This document shows positions 53,002 through 61,350 of a stretch of 64,000 bases of DNA, piece by piece (the first letter of the stretch is position 1; every line of letters begins with the position of its first letter). The notes under the pieces were generated by a model, which ran no database searches, was not told the DNA's origin, and saw only the letters and a list, made by a program, of their open reading frames with translations. The stretch spans positions 186,001 to 250,000 of the forward strand of contig NZ_UWFN01000181.1 of NCBI RefSeq assembly GCF_900602065.1, given 5' to 3'. This stretch comes from Pseudomonas viridiflava (GTDB lineage: Bacteria; Pseudomonadota; Gammaproteobacteria; Pseudomonadales; Pseudomonadaceae). The translations under genes were made by a program, and so were the position numbers.

Positions 53002-53155
53002 ATCCGCGCCATCAGATGCTGGCTCGCCTACTGCTTTGCTGGTTGTTTCCCCGAGGTATTTCTGCTCTGCGGGCGAGCTAGGATCTGTGCCTGACTAACG
53101 GGAAACGCTCGCGTACAGATTCCCTTTTCATACATGTCGCTATAAGGAAATAGCC
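53002..53155 (+). repeat. Duplicated upstream cassette, copy 1
   Basis: This ~154-bp block directly before the first giant gene is repeated at 56619-56773 before the second. By hand alignment the copies differ by 11 substitutions and one single-base indel, and the similarity ends sharply at the ATG. It contains the RBS (TAAGGA, nine bases from the ATG) and presumably the promoter, but I could not fit convincing -35/-10 hexamers. The flanking part 52882-53001 shows no gene. Confidence 0.85.
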
Positions 53156-56100
53156 ATGCCCCAAGGTAAGCCCGCAGCTCCATCAACATCCTCAAACACC
53201 GAAGAACCGAAGCGCTTCACACCGAGCACTGTCGCAATCCTCGAGCATCGCGCGCGTCAACAGGCGGATGAAATCATGGATCAAATCGTCGAGCGCTTTA
53301 ATGAAAAAAACTTCCTCCCTGATGATGGCGATGGTTTGTTGTTCGCCATGCTGACCTGCTTGCCGAAATGGCCCGGAGACACGCAGATCAAGATTCTCGA
53401 TGGCGAAGGAAACGAGGTTGCCTGCTACCTGAAGGGTGATGATGAAAGTATCGTCAACCACAGCGTCATGCTGGTGCAGCGCGACGATGGCACGTACGCC
53501 GGGGTGGATAATGAGCCCGTTCCTGCCGAAGAGCCGCTACTGCGCTTGATCTTTGATCAGTTGCCCGACTCCTCGGAGCTTGGCTATGACGACGATGAAT
53601 CCCTTATCACCAACCTGATCGTCGATCCTGTGGTGTTGATCCGCGACCAAGTTGCAAAATTGGCTCGGTCAGAGCGTGCGTTGCTTTTTGACGCGTTGCT
53701 GGCCGGAGCCTATGTCGTTAAAAGCGACCAGCCGTTCAACCGCCCTAATCCCTATCTGCCGATACGCTCCGTCGCCTCACTCGACCTGTCTCCGGTGCTG
53801 GTCGCTCTGCTAATGCAAAACCCGCAGGTGCCTGTAGCACGCCTGACCGATCTGCTGCTTGGCACACCGTTGACTGAAACTCAGAAGGCTGACTTTCTTG
53901 AGGGCGGTGAATTACCCGAAGACTTCATGGCGGCGTTAGCGACCTCAATCGCAGAATGGACCCGCGACCAGGCCATTGACGGACTGTTCCATGCTCGAAG
54001 CTTTAATCCGGATACCGACGTTTTGGCTCGCGATCTGGCCAGGAAGTTGTTGATGAACCGGCTTGGTCGCGAGCTGATAATCATTGGTCCGGATGACGAG
54101 CAATATCAGGCTGCCGGGCCGGATGTTAATCCTGTGGTGCTGCAGTGTTTCGCTAACGGCGATTATCGCGCTCTGCAGGTGAGCACGGGTAAGGTGGGCA
54201 GGTATTTGAAAGGTACTGACAGTTTCTACCTGGCGATCAGTTCCTTGTTGCAACCTACTGAGCGCGCGACGCTGGGCATACACTCTGAAGACGATGTAGT
54301 GGGCTTTCGCAGGGCTATCGCGACACTTGCTGTTGAAGACAGCCGAGGCTGGTTTGCCCCGCAAGATCCAGACGGGGTCAGCAGCGAGTTTATGCCGCGC
54401 TGGTTCAAGCAAGCTTCACGGGCCGACAAGCTCAGTTGGCGAACGGCGGTGCAGGTGTACTGGCAGGCATTGACCGAGGCGCAAACGCCTGGTTTTCCTG
54501 ATGTCGCTACGTATGGAGAACCTCGGCAGTTGCGTGAATACGCCCGTAAAAAGCTTGAGGAGCGTTTGAAAGTCGATATCGGTCTGGATCTGAATCCGGA
54601 TGATATCTGGATCGAGACGACCGGTACTAAATCGACTTATGTCCCGCCTCTCTTCCCCGTACCACCCTTGCGGGGAAGAGAGGAAGTCATCGAAACGCGG
54701 ACTCGCAGCCTGACTGATCTGAGCTTGCAGAATGTGTCTTTTACGGACTTGGAATTGCGCTTCACGGGGCGTGCATTTGACGCAAACAGGAACCCGATCA
54801 ACGCCTTGAGTGCTGATTACCTCTATGGTCTGGTGCGTGATCTGGATGTGGGCAACGACTATTCGAGTTTCCTGAAAAACTATTTGCTGTCGTCATCTCA
54901 GGGCAAGTGGCACCAAGAGCACTATGTGCAGGTTCTACAGGCGCAAATGCGCCTGGACGCCCTGGAGGCCCGAATAGCCGGGGATTATCTTCAGCAGGGA
55001 GGGGCAACTCCGGGGCAGGATGATCTTGCCTACACCTGGGTGGCGGCCGTGCTGGATCAACCTGTCAATGATGATCGTCGGGCACAGGTGGAGGGTGGCC
55101 AGATACAGGCTGAGCAGGTGTTCATCAATGGTTACAAGCTAGATGGCCTGTTGATTATCGGACCGTCTGACTGGCGCACTTCTGAGTTTGTGGTGTTTAC
55201 CCCGCTGGCACCGGATGGAAAATGCTTTCGTGTGTTTAACAGTCTTATTGCATTGCGAGAGCTCTTGCTTGGCTCCACCGATTGGCGGAGTTACGTGATA
55301 AATATGGCTGCTCCTGACGACCAGGCGGGTGTCAGGTATGCATTGGTTGAACGCGTGTCTCCAGCAAGCGGTATACGTGAGCTGGCCAAAATAAGCATCA
55401 AGCCATGTACCGGAAATTTCCTTGAGTCAGCCTATGTCGCGCAAGTGGAGCGTGTCCTTGCGGCGGTCGATGAACAAACGAACAGCACGTCCGAGGGGGA
55501 TTGGGAGAGTGTCTGGCAGATTGCCGGAATCGTGACCGAAATTGTGCTGACGTTTCTTCCGTTCAAAGTAGCGCTACCTATTGCGTCATTTCGCAGCATA
55601 TACGCCGCCTTGCAAAGTATTCAGCATGTCCTGAAAGGTGATTTGTCGGGTGCCGGAACGCGTTTCATCGAGGCCATTGGATTTCTGGCCTATGGCTTAC
55701 GAGGATCCAGAGGGCTTAAGCCCGGATCGACGGGAATACCCTCCACGCCATCCATATTCGACCCGAAAAAGGCCTTGTCGAAAAATCCGAAGGGTTTGAC
55801 GTCGCGCACCGACGGTCGATACAACGGCATCCATGAGCTGAGCCGGGAAGGCCATGCCTCAAGCTACTACGTGGTACACGGCGCAAAGACTTATCCCGTT
55901 CGTTATGACCGGGACTTTTCCACCTGGAGGCTGGTTGACCCTCGTCGACCGGACGCCTATTACCAAATGCCGGTCATTTTCAAGGAAGGAAAATGGGTAC
56001 ATGCCAGGTTGGGGTTGCTGGGAGGTACCGAGCGCTACACGCTTGACCTGACAGGTTTTGAAGGCGCGAAGGTCTTCAGAAAGGCTGATGAGCATATCCA

Positions 56101-56320
56101 GAAAAAGCTCCGGGAAAGCATAAGAAAGGTCACCGAAAAGTACGCGGAGAGAGGCGGTGGCAAGTTTCACGGTTACAAGGATCCAGTTACGAAGGAGAAA
56201 ATTTTCACGCTTGATTTAACGGGAATGCCAAGCAGCAAAGGCAGAGGGCCGTGGCGCTTGCAACTAAAGGAAAGGGAGAAAGGCGTTCTCGTGTTTGATA
56301 GGGTCTTGAGTTCTCATTGA
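53156..56320 (+). CDS. Giant DUF6543/dermonecrotic-toxin-domain-like protein, copy A
   Basis: A 1,054-aa protein with no signal peptide, related along its full length to the gene at 56774. Visible blocks: GDGLLFAMLTCLP near residue 57; SLTDLSLQNVSFTDL near 520; a helical QVLQAQMRLDALEARIAGDYL near 597; LDGLLIIGPSDW and VVFTPLAPDG near 665-685; a hydrophobic stretch EIVLTFLPFKVALPIASF near 795; RTDGRYNGIHELSR and ASSYYVVHGAKTYPV near 880-910; and a basic C-terminus ending LTGMPSSKGRGPWRLQLKE. These remind me of the large Pseudomonas 'dermonecrotic toxin domain' (DUF6543) proteins, presumed effectors or toxins; that identification is from memory. No catalytic residues can be named. It lies between gltD and hemE, which are close neighbours in P. 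aeruginosa, so it looks inserted. AGA, AGG and ATA codons are commoner here than in its neighbours. Confidence 0.7.
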   Translation: MPQGKPAAPSTSSNTEEPKRFTPSTVAILEHRARQQADEIMDQIVERFNEKNFLPDDGDGLLFAMLTCLPKWPGDTQIKILDGEGNEVACYLKGDDESIVNHSVMLVQRDDGTYAGVDNEPVPAEEPLLRLIFDQLPDSSELGYDDDESLITNLIVDPVVLIRDQVAKLARSERALLFDALLAGAYVVKSDQPFNRPNPYLPIRSVASLDLSPVLVALLMQNPQVPVARLTDLLLGTPLTETQKADFLEGGELPEDFMAALATSIAEWTRDQAIDGLFHARSFNPDTDVLARDLARKLLMNRLGRELIIIGPDDEQYQAAGPDVNPVVLQCFANGDYRALQVSTGKVGRYLKGTDSFYLAISSLLQPTERATLGIHSEDDVVGFRRAIATLAVEDSRGWFAPQDPDGVSSEFMPRWFKQASRADKLSWRTAVQVYWQALTEAQTPGFPDVATYGEPRQLREYARKKLEERLKVDIGLDLNPDDIWIETTGTKSTYVPPLFPVPPLRGREEVIETRTRSLTDLSLQNVSFTDLELRFTGRAFDANRNPINALSADYLYGLVRDLDVGNDYSSFLKNYLLSSSQGKWHQEHYVQVLQAQMRLDALEARIAGDYLQQGGATPGQDDLAYTWVAAVLDQPVNDDRRAQVEGGQIQAEQVFINGYKLDGLLIIGPSDWRTSEFVVFTPLAPDGKCFRVFNSLIALRELLLGSTDWRSYVINMAAPDDQAGVRYALVERVSPASGIRELAKISIKPCTGNFLESAYVAQVERVLAAVDEQTNSTSEGDWESVWQIAGIVTEIVLTFLPFKVALPIASFRSIYAALQSIQHVLKGDLSGAGTRFIEAIGFLAYGLRGSRGLKPGSTGIPSTPSIFDPKKALSKNPKGLTSRTDGRYNGIHELSREGHASSYYVVHGAKTYPVRYDRDFSTWRLVDPRRPDAYYQMPVIFKEGKWVHARLGLLGGTERYTLDLTGFEGAKVFRKADEHIQKKLRESIRKVTEKYAERGGGKFHGYKDPVTKEKIFTLDLTGMPSSKGRGPWRLQLKEREKGVLVFDRVLSSH

Positions 56321-56474
56321 TCTGCAGCTTTAAGACACTACGGGCCTGGAGCGGAATGTTGAAACACGCCGTGAACGATCCCTGCTGAAGGGCCATGCAG
56401 GTTCGCTGATCACAACTGTGTAGCGCTCAAGGCCTGATCGTCAAAGCCAGGCCCGTAAGTTCGGCCGCCGCATG

Positions 56475-56499
56475 AGGGGAGCAAGCAATTTGCTCCCCT
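56475..56499. other. 10-bp stem hairpin between the giant genes
   Basis: AGGGGAGCAA and TTGCTCCCCT with a 5-base loop. There is no T-run on either strand, so a terminator role is doubtful. The whole 453-bp gap (56321-56773) holds this hairpin and the second upstream cassette, with no convincing forward-strand gene. Confidence 0.6.
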
Positions 56500-56618
56500 T
56501 ATGGTTTCAATCTTTGCAACAAGTCGACCTGTTCGTCGCGGGACATGAAAATTCTTACCTGTTTGTCCGCTGACGACGGCGGGCCAGGCTCTCCAGCTTT
56601 GCACGCCAATTTTTGTTG

Positions 56619-56773
56619 ATCCGCGCCATCAGAGGCTGGCTCGCCGACTGCTTTGCCGTTTATTTCCCCGAGGTATTTCTGCTCCACGGGCGGGCTAGGA
56701 TCTGTGCCTGACTTAACGGGAAACGCTGTCGTACAGATTTCCTTTTCATACATGTCGCTATAAGGAAATAGCC
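56619..56773 (+). repeat. Duplicated upstream cassette, copy 2
   Basis: Second copy of the block at 53002-53155, ending at the start codon of the second giant gene. It shares the RBS CTATAAGGAAATAGCC exactly. Similarity begins abruptly at ATCCGCGCCATCAGA; nothing alike is seen further upstream. Confidence 0.85.
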
Positions 56774-59700
56774 ATGTTTCGAGATACAGCCCAACCTGCC
56801 TCTGCCACGCCTTCAGGTTCCGAAGCGCAGAGGACATTCAAACCGAGCATCAGCTCAATTCGTGAACACATCGCACGCCGGCGTGCTGATCGAATCCTTG
56901 ACCAGTTCGCCGAGCGATTTACCGAAGATAACTATTTCCCTGAAGGTGGCGACGGTTTGCTGTTCGCCATGCTGACCTGGCTGCCTCAGTGGCCGGTGAA
57001 CATGGGCATCGTTGTTGTCGATAACGAAGGTGAGACGTTGGCCTCCTACCTCAAAGGCAACGATTGGATGATTGTTGAGCAAACGATCACCTTCGTGCAG
57101 CGCGATGATGGCACCTACTCTGCACCGGGCAGTAGCTTCACTTACCTCACTGAGTCGTTGTTTTGGGTGTTATTCAGCCAGATTCCTTCAACATCCGAGA
57201 TCGGTCGCTATGGCGATGATATTAGTGTCGAGAGCCGAATCGCGACGTTACGTGGGCAAATCTCAAGAGCGGCACGAATGGAGCGTGCGCTACTGTTCGA
57301 GGCATTGATGGCGGATGCACATGTCTCGAAATCTGAATCACCAGGCGCTGAGTTGAACCACTACCTGCCTTTTTGGGTGCCATCGCCAGAAGAGTGGTCG
57401 CTATCGTTATCGATCCTGCACGTACTCAATCCGCAGTTGCCGGTCGAGCGATTGGTGACGCTGCTGCATACCCTGCCGCTGACTCAGGTCGAGGAAAACG
57501 AACTGCTGCGTGACCAAGTAATGCCGGATGTCTTTGCCGAGGCTCTGAGCGGGTCATTTCTGGAGTGGAGTCACTATCGAGCTATTGACGGACTGCTGCA
57601 TACACGGGTCTACGGTGACGAGAGCGATACGATGGCCCGTTTCTATGCAGGGCGCCTGTTGACCGCCCGGCTGGGCCGAGGTCTGGTGGTGACTCACTAC
57701 TCGGAACACAAATATCGACCTCCAGGCCAAGGCGACCCCGTGGTATTGGTGTACGGCGAAAAAGGTCTTTATGGGAGAGGTGACGAGGACGTTGTGAAGG
57801 TCAGACCTGCCGGGTCGGATACCGATAGTTTTTACCTGGCAATCATTTCTCAGTTACAGGCCCACGAGCGCACCTTACTGGGACTGGAGTCCGCCGATGA
57901 CGTCAGCGGTTTGCGCAGAGCCGTAGCCAGGCTAGCCATTGATGACAATGGCGGCTGGTTTGCCGTTGGTGTGAAAGGGGATTTTCTACCTGACTGGCTT
58001 AAGCGCGCTTCAGCCGCTGACAAACTTGCCTGGCGGGATGCCATGTTGGCGCTACTCGAAGCCCGAGCGTCCGGTTCATCCGAAGTCAAGGGGTATGGCG
58101 AACCCAGGCAGATACGTGACTATGCCCGTGAGAAACTGAGTGAGCGGCTACGCATCGATCATGGGCTGATGCTTGAGCCCGATGAGGTGATTGTGGTTAC
58201 ACGGCACACCGAGATAATTGGAACGGTTGTTACACCGGGGTTCTATTTTGGGGGCGCTGAGGTTACGCCTAAGTTTCAAAAGCATAGCCTCACGGACTTG
58301 AGCCTGAATAATATCTCGGCCACGAATTTCAGCTTTCGGACGACAGCTACTGTTCAGAATGTTGAAGGTGAACCTATCAGCGCCCTGACTGCTGAGTACA
58401 TCTATGATCTGATTCGTGATCTCAATGTAGGCGCAGACTATACAGCCGTCTTGAAAGCGCGTTTGTTGACCTCTGCCGAAGGGGCATGGCGTAAAGAGCA
58501 CTTCGCGCAGGTGATGCAGGCGCAGATGCGCATGGATGCCTTTGAAGCAAAGATAGCCGGGGATTTTCTCACTGCCGGTCAGTCATCTGTAGATCAGACA
58601 GCCTTGGGTTACCAGTGGGTAGAGGCCATTCTGGACAACCCGGTTGATGGTGATAAGCGCGCATGGGTGGAAGGTCATCAGATTCAGGTTGAAAAAATCA
58701 CTCTCAGCGGCGTGCCTCTGGACGGGCTGTTGATTATCAGGCCTTCATTCACCTTCAATAGCTCTCCGCTGGTGGTCTACACCCCCTCGGCACCAGATGG
58801 TCTGTGCTTTCATAAACTCAGCAACTTCGCAGCGTTGCGCGCACTGCTGCATCGCCCTGACTACCAGGATTATCTGATGAGTCTGATTGCGCCCCAGTCT
58901 CGTGCCCAGATCGAAAGTCTGCTTGGCAGTAGCTGGCGCTTTATCGACATTGAGACTGAGGTCTACAGCCGTAATTTTCTTGAAGGCGCGTATGAAGAGA
59001 AAGTTGCAAGGGTTCTTGAGAGCGTCGATGTACAAACCACAACTACCAGCGAAAAGAACTGGCAGAGCGCTTGGGATGTCATCAGCATTGCTGCTGAAGT
59101 AGCGCTGAATTTTCTACCCGTTAAAATTGCACTGCCTATTGCCGCACTGCGCAGTCTGTATGTCATATCTCAAGGCATACACAAGGCCGTCGGCGGAAAG
59201 AGCGGCGAAGCAGCAGGTTATTTCATAGAAGCCGCATTGTTGCTTATCGATACGCTTTTGCTTTCGGCAGCTTCAAAGGTAAAACCCGGGAAAATCAAAC
59301 CTTTTATAGACAGGCAAACGGGTGTCTTGAACTTCGATGCCAGGACCGCTCTGCCGCAATTGCCGGAAAGATTGATGTTGCGCACCGATGGTTTTTTCAA
59401 GGGTGTCCATGAGCAGGTCAGTGGTGGCGCAAGCAGTTTTTATCTGGTGCGCGACGGCAGAGCGTATCCCGTCGTAGCCGACCATAAGAACATGGTATGG
59501 AGGATGGTTGATCTTCGTAACCCGGATGCTCCCGGCAAAACGCCGATGTTCCCTGATGAGAAAAATGTGTGGCGCTACCATCCGCCAGGAGGCGCGGGAG
59601 GTGAAGTTGCCTTCAGGCTGGATTTACCCACTGGTGAGGTTCTTGCGAAGCTGAAGGTTCTCAAGAAAAAAGATGCGCACATTCGGGACGCAGTCCTGGA

Positions 59701-59929
59701 GTGCATCGAAAAGATCAAGGTAGATTTCGCGACGAACAATCAGTGTCACGGGTTTGAAACGGTAGGGAAGAATGCGGCAAAGGAGTTGCTATTCACGTTC
59801 AGACTTACCGGGATACCTGGGAGTAAAGGGGCAGGCGCGTGGCGTTTGAAAGTCAGGCATCCTGCCAATAACAAGGGTGTGCTGGTCCTTGAAGAAATCA
59901 TGGAATGGCACAAATTCAAATTTGGTTAG
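56774..59929 (+). CDS. Giant DUF6543/dermonecrotic-toxin-domain-like protein, copy B
   Basis: A 1,051-aa paralogue of the protein at 53156-56320. The same blocks occur in the same order: GDGLLFAMLTWLPQWP near 55; SLTDLSLNNISATNF near 510; QVMQAQMRMDAFEAKIAGDFL near 580; LDGLLIIRPSFTF near 650; EVALNFLPVKIALPIAALRSLY near 775; a second hydrophobic segment FIEAALLLIDTLLLSAAS near 820; RTDGFFKGVHEQVSGGASSFYLV; and a tail LTGIPGSKGAGAWRLKVRH. I judge roughly half the residues identical to copy A, not computed. The C-terminal 100 residues differ most, as expected where specificity is carried. The extra hydrophobic segment is weaker in copy A. The cellular role is unknown; a contact-dependent or secreted toxin is only an inference. 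Confidence 0.7.
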   Translation: MFRDTAQPASATPSGSEAQRTFKPSISSIREHIARRRADRILDQFAERFTEDNYFPEGGDGLLFAMLTWLPQWPVNMGIVVVDNEGETLASYLKGNDWMIVEQTITFVQRDDGTYSAPGSSFTYLTESLFWVLFSQIPSTSEIGRYGDDISVESRIATLRGQISRAARMERALLFEALMADAHVSKSESPGAELNHYLPFWVPSPEEWSLSLSILHVLNPQLPVERLVTLLHTLPLTQVEENELLRDQVMPDVFAEALSGSFLEWSHYRAIDGLLHTRVYGDESDTMARFYAGRLLTARLGRGLVVTHYSEHKYRPPGQGDPVVLVYGEKGLYGRGDEDVVKVRPAGSDTDSFYLAIISQLQAHERTLLGLESADDVSGLRRAVARLAIDDNGGWFAVGVKGDFLPDWLKRASAADKLAWRDAMLALLEARASGSSEVKGYGEPRQIRDYAREKLSERLRIDHGLMLEPDEVIVVTRHTEIIGTVVTPGFYFGGAEVTPKFQKHSLTDLSLNNISATNFSFRTTATVQNVEGEPISALTAEYIYDLIRDLNVGADYTAVLKARLLTSAEGAWRKEHFAQVMQAQMRMDAFEAKIAGDFLTAGQSSVDQTALGYQWVEAILDNPVDGDKRAWVEGHQIQVEKITLSGVPLDGLLIIRPSFTFNSSPLVVYTPSAPDGLCFHKLSNFAALRALLHRPDYQDYLMSLIAPQSRAQIESLLGSSWRFIDIETEVYSRNFLEGAYEEKVARVLESVDVQTTTTSEKNWQSAWDVISIAAEVALNFLPVKIALPIAALRSLYVISQGIHKAVGGKSGEAAGYFIEAALLLIDTLLLSAASKVKPGKIKPFIDRQTGVLNFDARTALPQLPERLMLRTDGFFKGVHEQVSGGASSFYLVRDGRAYPVVADHKNMVWRMVDLRNPDAPGKTPMFPDEKNVWRYHPPGGAGGEVAFRLDLPTGEVLAKLKVLKKKDAHIRDAVLECIEKIKVDFATNNQCHGFETVGKNAAKELLFTFRLTGIPGSKGAGAWRLKVRHPANNKGVLVLEEIMEWHKFKFG

Positions 59930-59971
59930 GTTACGCAGGACTGGCCCGCGGCAGAACGGCAGCCCTTAAAT

Positions 59972-59990
59972 AGCGCACCAGCGGTGCGCT
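59972..59990. other. 8-bp stem hairpin after copy B
   Basis: AGCGCACC-AGC-GGTGCGCT, 43 bases past the stop of the second giant gene, without a T-run. It may help end or protect the transcript. Confidence 0.5.
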
Positions 59991-60116
59991 GCAGCGACAG
60001 TGGTATATCTGGCGGCTCATCGTAATCTCCGCGCGCTTATGCAGAGAGTGCGCTTGAGTCAGACCGTTATGCATGTTTGATAAGCATTACTGCTGCGACA
60101 AATCGACCCGATAGAT

Positions 60117-60144
60117 AAAAGGCACGGCTCTGGCCGTGCCTTTT
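60117..60144. terminator. Bidirectional terminator-like hairpin before hemE
   Basis: AAAAGGCACGG-CTCTGG-CCGTGCCTTTT has an A-run on one side and a T-run on the other, so it can act on both strands. On the forward strand it would separate the giant genes from hemE, 48 bases upstream of the hemE start. Confidence 0.75.
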
Positions 60145-60191
60145 GCGTCCACGTCTGAGAAAATGCCCGCACTTTTTTTGCGGATGCCGAC

Positions 60192-61259
60192 ATGACTGCC
60201 TTGAAGAACGACCGTTTCCTTCGTGCCCTGCTCAAGCAACCCGTGGACGTCACCCCCGTCTGGATGATGCGTCAGGCCGGTCGCTACCTGCCGGAGTACC
60301 GTGCCAGTCGCGCCAAAGCCGGGGACTTCATGAGCCTGTGCATGAACCCGGAGTTCGCCTGCGAAGTCACCCTGCAGCCGCTTGATCGTTATCCGCATCT
60401 GGACGCGGCGATCCTGTTCTCCGACATCCTGACCATTCCCGATGCCATGGGGCTGGGCTTGTACTTTGAAACGGGCGAAGGTCCGCGCTTCAAGAAAACC
60501 GTCAACACCCTGGCCGACATCGAGGCCCTGCCGATCCCTGATCCGCAAAAGGACCTCGGTTATGTGATGGACGCTGTCAGCACCATCCGCCGCGAGTTGA
60601 ACGGTCGTGTGCCGCTGATCGGTTTCTCCGGTAGCCCTTGGACCCTCGCCACTTATATGGTGGAAGGCGGTTCGTCCAAAGACCATCGCAAGTCCAAAGC
60701 GATGCTCTACGAAAACCCGCAGGCGATGCACTTGCTGCTCGACAAGCTGGCTGACTCGGTTATCGCTTATCTCAACGGCCAGATTCTTGCGGGCGCACAA
60801 GCGGTGCAGGTATTCGACAGCTGGGGCGGTAGCCTTTCCGATGCGGCGTATCAGGAGTTCTCGCTGGCCTACATGCGCAAGATCGTCAACGGCCTGATCC
60901 GCGAGCACGACGGTCGCAAGGTTCCGGTGATCCTGTTCACCAAAGGCGGCGGTCTGTGGCTGGAAAGCATGGCTGAAACCGGCGCTGACGCACTGGGCCT
61001 GGACTGGACCACCAACATCGGTGACGCCCGCCGTCGTGTCGGTGACAAAGTCGCCTTGCAAGGCAACATGGACCCATCCGTGCTGTACGCGAGCCCGCAA
61101 GCCATACGCGCCGAAGTCTCGCGAATCCTCGCCAGCTACGGCAGTGGCAACGGCCACGTCTTCAACCTCGGCCACGGCATCACCCCTGAAGTCGATCCGG
61201 CTCATGCGGGTGCTTTCATCGACGCTGTGCGCGAGTTGTCGGCGCAATATCACGGTTGA
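60192..61259 (+). CDS. hemE: Uroporphyrinogen decarboxylase
   Basis: A 355-aa enzyme removing four carboxyl groups from uroporphyrinogen III in heme and siroheme-branch synthesis. The family N-terminus [15 protein letters not shown] with its catalytic Arg residues, [15 protein letters not shown], the [17 protein letters not shown] signature and [11 protein letters not shown] are present. Length is normal. It probably has its own promoter, since a terminator hairpin precedes it. Confidence 0.97.
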   Translation: MTALKNDRFLRALLKQPVDVTPVWMMRQAGRYLPEYRASRAKAGDFMSLCMNPEFACEVTLQPLDRYPHLDAAILFSDILTIPDAMGLGLYFETGEGPRFKKTVNTLADIEALPIPDPQKDLGYVMDAVSTIRRELNGRVPLIGFSGSPWTLATYMVEGGSSKDHRKSKAMLYENPQAMHLLLDKLADSVIAYLNGQILAGAQAVQVFDSWGGSLSDAAYQEFSLAYMRKIVNGLIREHDGRKVPVILFTKGGGLWLESMAETGADALGLDWTTNIGDARRRVGDKVALQGNMDPSVLYASPQAIRAEVSRILASYGSGNGHVFNLGHGITPEVDPAHAGAFIDAVRELSAQYHG

Positions 61260-61270
61260 TGCCCTGACCC

Positions 61271-61343
61271 TGTACGAGCTGCCGAAGGCTGCGAAAGTGG
61301 ATGCCTGACACACCGCGTTCGCAGCCTTCGGCCGCTCCTACAG
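61271..61343. repeat. REPIN-like inverted repeat (R17)
   Basis: TGTACGAGCTGCCGAAGGCT and inverted CGCAGCCTTCGGCCGCTCCT plus ACAG, one substitution in each arm, between the convergent hemE and MFS genes. Confidence 0.82.
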
Positions 61344-61350
61344 AGAGCGC

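Noticed and set aside
53002..53155. Clear sigma-70 promoter in the duplicated cassette
   Set aside because: TAGGAT and similar hexamers exist but no -35 at a sensible distance; only the conservation, not the promoter type, can be supported.
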